DNA from: Phaseolus vulgaris
Lineage: Eukaryota > Streptophyta > Magnoliopsida > Fabales > Fabaceae
Direction of reading: 5' to 3'
Assembly: GCF_000499845.2 (NCBI RefSeq)
Contig: NC_023758.2
Location: 8,967,227-9,031,226 of the forward strand
Length of the DNA: 64,000 bases
This document shows positions 23,150 through 33,983 of the stretch, one piece after another. Every line of letters starts with the position of its first letter. Position 1 is the first letter of the stretch. Position numbers and translations under genes: made by a program. The notes beneath the pieces are model-generated. The model did no database searches. It saw nothing but the letters and a program-made list of their open reading frames with translations, and was not told the origin of the DNA.

Positions 23150-23960
23150 GACCACGACCTCCTCTGCTTCGATGGGGGCAACAACTCACTCTCATATCTT
23201 GAAAAATGTCTCCGCCGGATTTCCGATCAGCGAATCGTTGAATGATCCTGCCTCGATCCCTTGCTCGAAAGTGATGACCATCACGTCTTCATCATGCGTA
23301 TGGAGTCTTGCCGTAAGCACCCATAATCTATTCAGATAATCCTTCAATTGTTTTTCCTCCCTTTGTCTTACGTTGAAAAGGTCATACAACATAAGAGGTT
23401 TGACCTGGTTGACAAAGAATTGTTCTCTAAATAATCTGGAGAACTGAGCGAAAGAGGTGATGCAACCATTGGGAAGCCCACTGAACCATTGTAGGGTTGT
23501 ACCTGTAAAAGTACTCATGAACATCTTATAGCGGATGGTGTCCGCTCCTCCGGAGACTATCATCTAGGCATTGAATGTCGTGAGATGATTTTCGAGGTCC
23601 TTTACCCCTATGAAAGAGGAAATCTTGGGTGTGATGTAATGTGGTGGCACAAGCTCATCCATGATTGCCTGCGAAAATGGCTTGGGATTATCTCTCAAAG
23701 GCAAGTTCAAACCTCGTTCCCTGGTGGAACGTCGGTCACATTGGTGTAGATTTCTACGTAAGACCTTATTAGACTTGCTTGGCTACCTGGGAGGCCTCAA
23801 TCTCTGTCATCAGCCAACCCTGCATAAGTACTTGCTCAGTTTTGGATTCCTCTCGGATCCGTTCTAGTTTTTGTTTATACTGCTCGTTGGCCTCCTAGAG
23901 AGCCCTCATGGTCTCCATGAGTTGCTATAAGGTGGGGGAATCACTTCCTTCAGATCCCTG
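23150..23960 (-). pseudogene. Ty3/gypsy gag fragment
   Basis: Minus-strand reading gives PFSQAIMDELVPPHYITP and then KDLENHLTTFNA. A stop codon (TAG at about 23567-23565) replaces the expected residue, and a 123-codon frame from 23563 to 23192 follows. It carries the gag domain: TTLQWFSGLPNGCITSFAQF, FREQFFVNQ, YDLFNVRQREEKQLKDYL. Past 23192 the similarity decays with stops, and the pol genes are absent. The same gag family is seen at 63640-64000, where LEWFVSLPTGHITNF and LFDIRQ hold the same positions. It is non-functional. Confidence 0.7.
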
Positions 23961-24033
23961 CGGGCCTTGCCTAGTGTTTCTTATCACGTCAGAAAGCTCA
24001 AACACGAATGTGGATGGCATCGGGTTTTATCGG

Positions 24034-24053
24034 GCCCCACGATGGGCGTCAAA
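24034..24053 (-). other. Primer-binding site of the minus-strand Ty3/gypsy fragment
   Basis: On the minus strand the bases directly after the LTR read TTTGACGCCCATCGTGGGGC. Position and wording match the sites at 40328 and 62940. Confidence 0.7.
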
Positions 24054-24685
24054 TGTTCTCGCCGGTTGACCCTCGGTTGGACTGAATGGGCAAGCTCCGC
24101 TTCTAGTCTGTCTCTTCTTGTTGCACTTTGAACAACACTTCGCTAAAACAAAGCAAGCTCTATCTGTTGATCACACTCCGACGATCAAGTCAGTGAGAGC
24201 ATACAAAATAATAATCAGTTTTAGTCTTTAGTACTAAAAAACAATATACCTTTACCGAAGGTCTCAAGCCCCTTTTATAGTTATTCCTTTTATAGTTATT
24301 CCTCTAACAGCTATCACTCACGAGAATATAATCTCTACTGAAAGCATAAAATAATAACAGAAAACCACGTGCTCACGTGCACCTTTCATGTTTGGGTGCT
24401 ATGAACATGAAAATATTTTGTCCACGAGCACATTTACTCACGGTGCTAACAACAAAAGATAATCTTGTGCACCTTTATTCTCGGATGCTCTCTACTTATT
24501 TAACAACTTCACATATTCAACTTACAACTTTAGGCACATATTTATTTAACTAACAACTTTGTGTATATTCACATATATTTTATTCTAACAACTTAATATA
24601 TATCGACATTTATATTTAACTAACAGCTTTACATTAATATATGACCAAACTTATTATTTTTTTCTATTTTAATTATTCTCCATCA
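24054..24685 (-). mobile_element. 5' LTR, 632 bp, with duplicated TATA segment
   Basis: On the minus strand it starts TGATGGAGAATAA and ends GAGAACA. The TATA segment is duplicated: CCTTTTATAGTTATT occurs twice in tandem at 24271-24285 and 24286-24300 (plus strand). The relative at 17842 has one copy. The conserved gacttgatcgtcgga-type segment is present. It is the 5' LTR of the truncated element. Confidence 0.8.
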
Positions 24686-24757
24686 GGCCTACCAAGGAAA
24701 TTGGGTCGAGCCCATGATCCGCTTTTAGGCCCAAAGTCGAGCTGACCATACCCAGAC

Positions 24758-25804
24758 TGATGAGAATCAAGTAAAGAAGGATTTTATTAATGAAGGAAGA
24801 GGCCATTCACCATCACACTTGAAGTTCTTCCTTCTATTCTTCTCAAAATTAAAAGAAGACATAAAATAAAGAGAGGCCCAAGCCCAAAGCCCAAGCCCAA
24901 GCCCAAGTCCATCCTATAAAGGGCAAGACCAAGTATTAAATAATAAAGAATATTGTTGAAGGTGCTTAGAGGGAAACATTAGAAACCTCTATTGTTAAAG
25001 CATATTTTAGTCTTTAGTTAGGAGTCTTAGGGGGGGTGTGTTAGTAGATAGGTGTAGGAGTAAATAAGGAGGTGCCAAAATGAGAGAAGGGATCACACCT
25101 TCCTTATGTATTGTTTTAGGCGCCAATTCTAGAAGCTTTTTAGGAGGGAGTTTTTGAATTTGTGTAGCTTGCATTTCAGCACCTTAGGCTATAAACAGAG
25201 GTGCTCCCTTTGTATTTTTCAGATTTGAATTTATCTAAAGAAACTATACTCAAAATTGGAGTGAGGATTGGAGAGCTTTTGAGCCTTCTTCTCTAGTCTT
25301 ATCTTGAAGGATCATGGTTTCCTCAAGTGGCGGCTTGCACACTCATCTAGGAGCATCCATACTTCTAGTGGCGTGATCATCCAACCATTCTTCCATCTTC
25401 ATGAGCATTCTCTTCTCCTTCCTTTCTTATCTTGTTAATTTCCTTGTCTTAGCTTGTTTCCTAGTTGTTTTGGTTCGGCAATTTCAGCTTGTTTTGTGTA
25501 GCTATGGTTCATTTGTGTTCTTGGCTGTTTTTCATCTTTTCTTCTTCAATTCCAGCAATTTGATTCGGTTCCTTACTGTTTTGTGTTGTTAATTAGTGTT
25601 TTTGCCTTTCCTCCATCTCTTTTGGTTCAATTTGACAATATGTGGAACATCTAAATGAGTTTGGGATTTGGTACTAGTTTTTGGTGAGTTCTTGTCTTAG
25701 AACAATGATCCAACTCTAAGAAAAGTGCCTCAATAATGTCCAGCTCAAGATGATTCCTAAGAATGTCAAGAAACATTCTCTATATGGCTAGTGGAATCAC
25801 ATCA
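24758..25804 (+). mobile_element. Solo LTR, 1,047 bp, CAGAC target duplication
   Basis: Starts TGATGAGAATCAAG and ends GGAATCACATCA. CAGAC flanks it on both sides (24753-24757 and 25805-25809). It matches the 3' LTR at 55007-56044 in layout: gaaggtgcttagaggg near 24958, a leader with tagtggcg(t)-like phrases, and the closing cagctcaag...tggaatca(c/t)atca. There is no internal region. The hydrophobic ORF at 25401-25592 lies in its untranslated part and is not a gene. Confidence 0.85.
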
Positions 25805-25809
25805 CAGAC

Positions 25810-26031
25810 CGAGGTACCGAGCACACGAGCACTCCTGTCTAGTACATAAAATATTTAAATTCTAAGTCTAATTAATTAAAAAAATAGCATTGAAATATGT
25901 TTTTAAATAAAAATATTTACATCATAATATTAATTTTACAAAACACTTATATAATTTACTAATTTTCAGGAAAAATTAACTATATAAATAAATAAAGTTT
26001 TGTTTAATTTTGTTAATATTACTTTATTTGG

Positions 26032-26069
<38 letters not shown>

Positions 26070-28425
26070 TAATTTTAAATTTAAGATATTATCTTATATA
26101 TCTATATGTATAATTATTTTACACATAATTTTAAATTATATAATTTATTATAATATTAAATTAAATAATAATAATTTAAATATATTTATGATATTAATTA
26201 TAACTTTAAAATCTTATATATTTTTATATATAAATAAAAATATCATGTTAAATAATTTAGTTAAAAAATATATTTTAATAATTTTCATATTTTATAAAAA
26301 TTAAATTAAAAATTATTTTGTGGAAAATTAAATGTAATTTAATAAACATGATCATTTAAACATAACTTATACTAACATTGTTTAGAGTTTGTTATTTTGT
26401 ATATCCAAATATTGAATATATAATTTATACATTGTCTTGCTATTATTCTATTATATTTTTACTTTATATCATATTCTTTTATTTTATTATATTACGAAAC
26501 AAGTTTTTAATATATTATTACATAAATTGAAATTTAGCGATAATTTAAATTCAATTATTGATTTTTAAACTATTTCACACACCTTTATCAAAGCACATCA
26601 AAGAGATTATCACAAAGAGACAATCTTATTAAATGTATATTTATTAGCAATATACCCTTAATCATTTTCAGAATAAATCCATGATTCTGTTTTCTAATAT
26701 TTTAAAATTTTCATTATATTTGAACGCATGTCATATTACATATTTTCATTAATTAAAAAAAACTCAGATTAATAAGTGTCTAAAAGATTAAAGAAATGTA
26801 TAAGCGTGTTTAATTTATAGTTTAAAGAAAATTACATTTATATCTCCTCATATCATATGATAAATGACGTTTAAATTTCTACTTTTAAAATAAATATTTA
26901 TCTTCTCTATCTTTTTAATAAAAATAATACTTTCATAATTCTCTAGTTTTTAAATAGTTATTTATCTTCCTAATATTTATAATAAATGAGACACGTCTTT
27001 TTTCTTTTTTTTTAAATTGTTAACCATTTTCTTTATTTCATCTAAAAATAATGGCTCAGCTAAATTTAAATAAAAATTTAAATTTTAAAATGAAAAAATA
27101 AAAAATTATAACAAAAAAGTGAATAGTTTAATTATAGAGAGATTGTCCTAATCTTTTATTATATTATCAATTAAGGTTCATAAGTTTTGGGTTTAGCATT
27201 GAATTAATATTTGATCATGCAAAATTAAGTTTTGACCTAATGATAAATTTTAAAAACCAAAAAATGACGTTGCATATAATTTTAAAAAAAAATGTTCACA
27301 CTTCTTATGTATTAATAAAATAACATTCATGCTCCTTATTTTTTTTATATTTATATTATAATTATATGTAAATAAAATAATACATTTAATTATACATATG
27401 AATTAATTGATAATATTCAAATTTTATGATTCAAAATAAATCGTGGAAACATATATAAATTATGAATATTATATCCATCCAAAATTTATAGGATCAAGTC
27501 ATGAAGAATAAATCTAAAAAAAAACTTTAGAAATATTTCTATGTTATCTTGTTTATTTATTTTGCTAGATTTATGTTTAGTTAATGTGTGTAATTTATTT
27601 TCCTTATTTATAGCATATTTGGTATACACAAGACAAGTGGCATACATCCTTTGATATTCATAGCTATTTTTTTTTAAACTAAACATTTGTTTTATAAAAA
27701 TATTTTTTTTCATATTTTTTCAACATATATTATGATTTAAAGACAGTATAATTGTATGATATTATTAACACTTAACAGTTGTATAATTTTTAATTAGTAT
27801 ATTTTGAAAAAAAAATATTTTAATTAATATGAATATTTTAAATAAATATAAAAGTTAAGTGTCACTTCCTTAAAAAATATAAGTGAATATAGTTTTATTA
27901 AAAATATAAATAACACAAAATATCTCTTTTAAAATAAAATAAAAATGTGATGTAGTTGATTATAATCTTTAAAAAAAGATAAAAATTAATTTCTCTATCA
28001 TTACATTTTATTTAAAGAAGCTTCTACAAATGATTTTAACTAAAAAACCTGAATTCTCCTAAAACTAACTGTCAACCTCAACACCTTGATTTTGATGAAA
28101 AAGTAACAATAAAATGATTTTATTCTAATATCTTATAAAAACAAAATTAATATAAATAATATAAAAACATTTTTAAACCTTAATACTTTAACAAAAATAT
28201 TTTTTTATGAGTGTAAAGTGGAGCTGTTTAATATCATCACCCAACTTAAAAATCAAATATCTATAAAAATCAAATATCTAATGTACGTAATAGTGTTAAT
28301 TTGAACGGAATGAGGTGACCTCCAACGATGATGTTTGTTACTGTGGTTCAAGATTCTTTGTCACTGCCATTTCTTCCCTTTTCCACTCATTTTCTTTCCC
28401 TTTTCCCCTCACTTCTCCAACTCCC
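25810..28425. other. A/T-rich intergenic DNA with (TA)n and the HIR upstream region
   Basis: No gene is supported. A (TA)n run lies at about 26034-26067. The last 200 bases before 28426 turn pyrimidine-rich and form the promoter side of the HIR pseudogene. Confidence 0.5.
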
Positions 28426-28433
28426 TATAAATA
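28426..28433 (+). promoter_or_regulatory. TATA box of the HIR-like pseudogene
   Basis: TATAAATA in a CT-rich context, about 40 bases before the likely 5' end and 210 bases before the ATG. It is followed by a 5' UTR with an intron, as in expressed plant genes. Confidence 0.6.
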
Positions 28434-28473
28434 CCATCTCTCTTCTTTTCTTTCGCACTATCTCGTTATCAAG

Positions 28474-28587
28474 GTGAGTGCACTATCTTTGAAAATTAAC
28501 CAATGGGAAATCATCTTTTTGTTATTTTTCTTCTGAGCATTGATGACAATGAATTGATGTATTATATTTATGTTGGTGTTTGTTTAG
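28474..28587 (+). other. Probable 5' UTR intron of the HIR-like pseudogene
   Basis: CAAG|GTGAGT at the left and TGTTTAG|GAGC at the right give a 114-bp GT-AG intron in the leader. Its survival shows that the locus is a duplicated gene copy rather than a retroposed cDNA. Confidence 0.5.
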
Positions 28588-28635
28588 GAGCTTCTGTTGG
28601 GGGCTTTGTTATTGTTCTTTTTTTGAGTTGTGAAG

Positions 28636-30868
28636 ATGGGACAGGTGTTTGGATGCGTCCAAGTGGAGCAGTCAAGTGTGGCCATCAGAGAAGTTTTCGG
28701 CAAGTACGATGATGTTCTTGAGCCTGGTTGCCACTGTGTGCCATGGTGTCTTGGCAGTCGTGTTGCTGGTGCCCTTTCTTTGCGTGTCAAACAGCTTGAT
28801 GTTCGGTGTGAAACCAAGACAAAGGTTCTTTCTTTCATCTCACTTCTTTTGATGTTATCCTCCTATCACAATTGAAGTAGTACTTTGGTGTTGTTCTGTA
28901 ATACAATTCGAGTTTCATTTTGATGATCTATGTTGATCATTATTATTTGAAACTATAGGTCTGATAGCATAATAACGTCCAAAACACTTTGGTAATCATA
29001 AGATGGGTGTCACCATTTTCCCACAATTACCTTGAAACTAATTCATATAATGATTTCTGAGTAATTCATAATGTTGAAATCTCTAGTATGATTTCTGATT
29101 CTTGCAGGTGCATATAAATTAAACTCTTTAAATTACCTTGAAAATAATTCATTTAATGATTTCTGAGTAATTGATAATGTTGAAATCTATAGTATGATTT
29201 CCGATTCTTGCAGGTGCATATAAATTAAACTCTTTGAATTAAAACCGAGACATTTTAGACCTTTTGTCTTTCCATCCAGTAAATAAAAGGATTACAATGT
29301 TTCCGATTTGTTCTTTCTTATGGAGCTACTTTTTGGGGGTTAAATAGAATATCCTTTACGCTAATTTTTATTTAACAAAATTGTTTCTTTATTATTACTA
29401 TGGATAGTGTATATAGATACATATATAATGTTCGTATCATACAATTAGTGTCTTTCTTTAAGTGGTTTAAGCAAGTGGTGAGTTCTATTATCCGCACTTG
29501 ACACGAAGAAGGATTTGAGATGTAATATAAAATTATTGCGGGTTGACATGCATATCTAACAATATTTTTGTTTGGTCATTTCTTTTACTGCAAATGGCTG
29601 AAATCATGAATTATCTGACTGACCATGGTGTGATGCATTCCATCAGGACAATGTGTTTTGTTACTGTGGTTGCTTCTATCCAATATCGAGCATTGGCAGA
29701 AAACGCAGTGGATGCTTACTACAAACTCAGCAATACCAGAGCACAAAAACAATCCTATGTCTTTGATGGTGACTATTCTAGTGCTTCTGAATCTACTTCA
29801 AATAAATTGGGTTTAGGTGTGGATCTTCAGATTGAAACTTTTTTACTCCTGTTGTTGTTCAGTTATCAGAGCAAGTGTTCCAAAGATGGAACTAGATGCT
29901 ACGTTTGAACAGAAGAATGAAATTGCTAAAGGTATCTCTTAATTTTAAATTAGGAATGGAATAGGACATCCTTCATCTGTTTCCTTTTATTTTTTAGGCT
30001 ATGTCAGCTTATGGTTACGATATAGTTCAGACTCTTATTGTGGATATAGAGCCAGATGAGCATGTGAAGAGAGCCATGAATGAGATAAATACTGGTATGT
30101 TTCCTAGATGTTCATTCACCTGTTGTTTTAGTTAGTGTTATTCATGTTTCCTTTTCAACCATGTGAACAAAATAAGTGATAGTTTAGTGATTGGAGAGTT
30201 TCTCTATTCTTTATCAATTCTCATTATATAATCACTAAAGCTAGATTACCTTATAAACAAGCTGGACCTTATATATTTGTAAGAGCATATTAGACAAAAG
30301 CCTTGGCTTTTCATGGAGCTAAAAAGTCTTCTGCATAGTGAATCATTTTTTATTATTCATACTTCCCAAATTCCTGATGTCATAAGCATCATTATCCTGA
30401 GCAATTATTTTGTATACTTACACACACTTTTCGCCCAAGGTTTATCTTGTTTGAACAACTTTTTTTATGAATGTTTTTATGTTTTCCTGGTCACTCGTTG
30501 CGCTGTTCTTGTACCATCACAAATAGCTGCAAGATTGAGGGTCAGAGAAGATATTGCAGATAAAGCGAGCAGAAGGGGATGCAGAATCAAAGTACCTAGC
30601 AGGGCTTGGAGTTGCTCGTCAGCGGCAAGCCATAGTTGATGGGCTGAGGGACAGTGTGTTAGCTTTCTCTGAGAATGTGCCTGGGACAACATCAAAGGAT
30701 ATCATGGATATGGTTCTCATAACCCAATATTTTGACACAATAAAGGAAATTGGTGCATCCTCCAAATCCAATGCTGTTTTCATTCCACATGGACCTGGTG
30801 CTGTTCAAGATGTTGCTTCACATATTAGAGACGGTCTTCTCCAAGGAAATGCAACACAGTGTTCGTGA
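28636..30868 (+). pseudogene. HIR: Hypersensitive-induced response (HIR) protein pseudogene, band-7/SPFH family
   Basis: Exons: 28636-28824, 29647-29768, 29863-29931, 29998-30094, 30527-30868. Exon 1 gives [20 protein letters not shown], with a Gly2/Cys7 lipidation-type start; [35 protein letters not shown], and [19 protein letters not shown] follow. HIR proteins form SPFH rings on the plasma membrane and take part in defence-linked cell death. Three lesions are seen. One extra T lies in a T4 run at 29656-29659 (exon 2 has 122 bases instead of 121). Exons 3 and 4 do not join in frame and lack the usual acidic linker. Exon 5 lacks about two dozen bases near 30545, which shifts the frame. Introns and TATA box remain, so it arose by segmental duplication or decay in place. 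Sequence error could explain the T insertion but not all three. Confidence 0.85.
29025..29236 (+). repeat. 106-bp tandem duplication inside HIR intron 1
   Basis: Two copies (29025-29130, 29131-29236) differ at only a few positions. Each contains gattcttgcaggtgcatat, which joins an acceptor-like TTGCAG to a donor-like GTGCAT. Confidence 0.75.
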
Positions 30869-31000
30869 CCTTCTCCAATGAAGTGCAACACAGTGTTGAA
30901 CAGTGACATATACCTGATTTTTCATGTTGTTGTGATTCAAACCATCTAAGTTTTCTATATAAAATTGTATAATACAAAGCTCAATTTAGATCTATGGTTC

Positions 31001-31974
31001 TGTTAGGTTACACATAGGAGGAGTTAGTTAGAATTAGAATAGTCATGAGTTAGTTACTTGTTTTGCTAGTTAGATATAAATAAGAAAGAAGGAGAGGGGA
31101 GGGGTTGATGGCAAATTTCATGAAGGTCTTCTTGAATCATGTAAGAGATGGTGCGGAAGCAATGGATGTGTGTGTGCAAGATCCTCCTAAGAGTGATGTT
31201 GATCTTGAAGGTGCATGATATGTATGAACATTGGGAGGTTCGGCCAGCCCAAGGAAAGGTGAAGGATGTGAAGTTTAGAGCCTAGAGTTCTAGGGAGAAG
31301 CAAAGCTTGGCACAAAATGGCAGCATAACTTTACTCACAATAAACTTGAAAATACAAGGTGTAGGCTCCTCCTTTTATAGGCTAAGGAGGACCATAATGC
31401 AACCCTAATGCTAGCCAAATGAAATGTAAATGTGAAGCACATGGGTGCACATGGCACATGGGTGCACAAATGAGCACATGGGTGCACAAATGAGCACATG
31501 GGGAGGGGTGTGTCTAGTTTTTATGCTCACCCCCTCCATGGGCTTTCTAGACCGGCCTTGGTAAATTTAGAGGTTTTTTTAGAAACTCTAAGTTTACCTA
31601 GGTTGGTGTTTTAGGTGCCAAAATTAATTCTAAGAAAATTACAAATAAAGTTCCTATGCTAATTTTGACAAGAAATTAAAGTCTACTCTACACTAGAGTT
31701 TATGGCATTTGAACATGTAAAAGAACGTCTTCTTGGATCCTCTTGGCCATAACTCTATGGTTGGCGCAAATCTACCCTTTGGTGGGCTTGCATGTGGGCT
31801 TGTGCTTGGGCCTCTTCCATCAGGGGTAGTGTGTAATATTTTTGTAGATTAAGCCTTAGCTCTTTGTGAAGGGGAAGCTCTTGAAGGAGAGAGTGCTCTC
31901 CTATTTCTTGTTCTTTTCTTTCTATTCAATAAAAATCTTTCTTTTTTTCTCTTTATAATTCTTGGTTCCTAAAA
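31001..31974 (+). repeat. Left LTR of the small element, split by a solo LTR
   Basis: The two halves, 31001-31105 and 31828-31974, together match the right LTR at 39059-39313. The end reads TTGGTTCCTAAAAA rather than TTGGTTCCTAACA. Confidence 0.75.
31106..31822 (-). mobile_element. Solo LTR, 717 bp, GGGGT target duplication
   Basis: Plus-strand ends read TGATGGCAAATT and CCTCTTCCATCA, the same as the LTRs at 32767 and 38192 but clearly more diverged. GGGGT stands on both sides (31101-31105, 31823-31827). The uninterrupted right LTR of the host element shows the empty site (gggaggggtagtg near 39160). No internal sequence is present. Confidence 0.85.
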
Positions 31975-32029
31975 ATTGGTTCGACCTGCCGGATCTGAAC
32001 AAGAGAGATTGTTAGGATACAAAAAGAGG

Positions 32030-32512
32030 ATGGAACATAGGACAGCTGCATTGGAGAAGTTGACCAGCGAACAAAGAAGATGGATTGCGGAAATGAGAGC
32101 AGACATTACTGGGTTGAAGCTGGACCTAAAAGAAATAAAAGAAATGTTGCGGGACATCAAGAAAGGGGACAAAATGTCTGAGGGAGGAGAGAAATCTGTT
32201 AGAGCGGACAAAATGTTCTTGAAGGAAAGCCTTTTGGACTTGAAAGAAATTAAAGAATTGTTGTGGGACATCAAGAAAGTGGACAAAATGTCGGAGGGAG
32301 GAGAGAAATCTGTTAATGATGAAGAGAAGAGGACCCAAGATGTTGGAGAAGGTTCAGATATGAAGAATCACATTCTCTGTAGCGAAGAAAAAACCAAAAA
32401 TGAAGTGAGATTTGCAAGAGAAACTGAAATGATAAGGGCAGAAGGGGATGCATCAATAAAGAAAGTGAAGACTATGTGCTGTAATATCTTTTTCTTGAGA
32501 GGCCAATTATAA
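32030..32512 (+). CDS. 160-residue coiled-coil protein of the small LTR element, unknown function
   Basis: Counting from the first ATG at 32030, the frame gives 160 residues; it is open upstream to the primer-like region at 31976. The product is Lys/Glu-rich and strongly helical. A segment of about 27 residues, beginning LDLKEIKEMLRDIKK and ending SEGGEKSV, is repeated once with few changes (residues about 33-60 and 67-94). This suggests a coiled coil with a recent internal duplication. No zinc knuckle, protease or RT is present. It stands where gag would be, so it may act in particle assembly, or it may be a captured sequence. The inner element is inserted 250 bp downstream. Confidence 0.45.
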   Translation: MEHRTAALEKLTSEQRRWIAEMRADITGLKLDLKEIKEMLRDIKKGDKMSEGGEKSVRADKMFLKESLLDLKEIKELLWDIKKVDKMSEGGEKSVNDEEKRTQDVGEGSDMKNHILCSEEKTKNEVRFARETEMIRAEGDASIKKVKTMCCNIFFLRGQL

Positions 32513-32766
32513 AGCTATCCTAGAAGAAAGTTGAAGGTGGAGATGCAACCAAGCATCGTTTTTTCCCAAATTCAGATTTACTTCATAAGCATAAGAAATC
32601 ATTGTGGAATCAAGATTTGATAATGAAGGTGGCTAGAACATCAATGACATCAGAATCTTGGAATTTCAACTTACTGGGTGCAGAGACTTTTATACAAAAC
32701 CCCCACTCATTCCCACCACCACCTAAGCCTCAAGACCTGAATTTGCATGCAGTAGCCAATGGGTTC

Positions 32767-33493
32767 TGATGGCAAATTCATGAAGTTCTTCTTAGAAACA
32801 TGTGAAAGATGGTGCGGAAGCCATGGATGTGTATGTGCAAGATCCTCCTAGGAGCTATGGTGATCTTGAAGGTGCATGATATGTATGAAAGTAGGGAGGT
32901 TCGGCCAGCCCTATGGTAAGTGAGGAAGATGAAGATTAGAGCCTAGAAACTAGATAGAAGCAAAGCATGGCACAATGTTGGCAGCATAACTTTACTCACA
33001 ATAATCTTGAAAAATACAAGAGATGGCCTTCCCTTTTATAGGCTAATGGGCCGTGAAAGCTAAGCTAATTACACATGAAATTGGAGCAAAATGAAATGCA
33101 AATGACAAGGCACATGGCACATGGCCGGTCATGTGTGCTAAGGTTCTAGAAAGTGCACAAATCTAGGGTAAATCACATATAAGACAAACTTGTGCTTTCT
33201 AACACTACCCTAATTACTAAGCCACCCGTAATGGGCCTCCATGTAACATATACAAGGTCTTCTCCTTCCAAACCGTAGCTTTGACCCTTGTGTGCGTGAA
33301 GTGCTTGGTCCTAGACGGTCTAGGCTTCCTCCTAGACGCTGCTTATGTAGCCGCTCCTCATCATGGGCTAGACACTCTCCTTTTGAGTCTAGACGCTCCT
33401 CATCATGGGCTAGACGCTCTCCACATGGTTCTAGACGGTCTAGACTTGGAGCTTGGCTTTTCATAGTGTGGTGAGCTTGGGCCTCTTCCATCA
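32767..33493 (-). repeat. 3' LTR of the RT-less element
   Basis: 727 bp, with TGATGG/CCATCA inverted ends. On the minus strand a TATAAAAGG box lies at 33042-33033. A block at 33320-33450 has repeated CTAGAC motifs, including CTAGACGGTCTAG twice, and a 28-bp unit (gctcctcatcatgggctaga...) twice. ORFs on either strand in this block are artefacts of the repeats. Confidence 0.85.
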
Positions 33494-33983
33494 TCCCCTC
33501 CCTCTTGAAAAAGGATTTGTCCTCAAATCCAATGCTTTTGCTTCCTAAGGGAATGGTTGTGGCTGGATGGTGTCCATCATCTCCTCTTTCTTGAGAAGAC
33601 CTATCCTCAGATCTTCAGACTTGATCTCGGATAGCAGCTTCTTGCTTCGCCAAAGCTTGTCCTCTTGGATCAAACGTCCACCTATAGAAATAATCAAATA
33701 AAGCATAGGTGTTAGTTTGCAATTTAATTTTACTAGGTTGCCATTTTTGTTTTTCTTTTGGTTTTGGCAACCTTGGACAAAGTTTCTCTTTTAATGGTTG
33801 TGTGTGGTCTCTAATCATCGTATGCATTTTAAAATATTCATTTGTGGTTACTTTCTCTTTAGGCATAATCCTATAGGAGATGGTAACAATCTAAAAGGAG
33901 AAAGATGATTTAGGCCACACATAACTTTAAAAGTAGAAAAATAAGTAGTTTTGTGAACTACTTTATGGTATGTTTGCTTATCT

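Larger units (their letters stand above)
22972..24685 (-). mobile_element. Truncated Tat-type Ty3/gypsy element: 5' LTR, primer site and gag
   Basis: From right to left this has a 5' LTR, primer-binding site and partial gag, ending abruptly near 22972 in the unrecognised ORF. The left break shows that pol and the 3' LTR were lost or never arrived. The LTR is closely related to the one at 17842 but in the opposite orientation, so the two are separate insertions. Confidence 0.75.

Noticed and set aside
22941..23339. 132-residue plus-strand ORF
   Set aside because: It is the antisense shadow of the gag fragment read on the minus strand.
17842..24685. The LTRs at 17842 and 24054 as the two ends of one element
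   Set aside because: They are in opposite orientation, and only the second is followed by a primer site and gag.
25401..25592. Hydrophobic 63-residue ORF that looks like a membrane peptide
   Set aside because: It lies in the T-rich untranslated part of a solo LTR with perfect target duplications.
30567..32450. Shared 15-base word gcagaaggggatgca in HIR exon 5 and in the ORF of the small LTR element (RAEGDA in both), suggesting gene capture
   Set aside because: A single 15-base match is expected by chance in 64 kb, and the neighbouring codons do not align.
33210..33494. Repeat-rich ORFs on both strands of the LTRs (also 38635-38916)
   Set aside because: They come from the CTAGAC-rich LTR block and appear identically in both LTRs. 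No start context or domain supports them.
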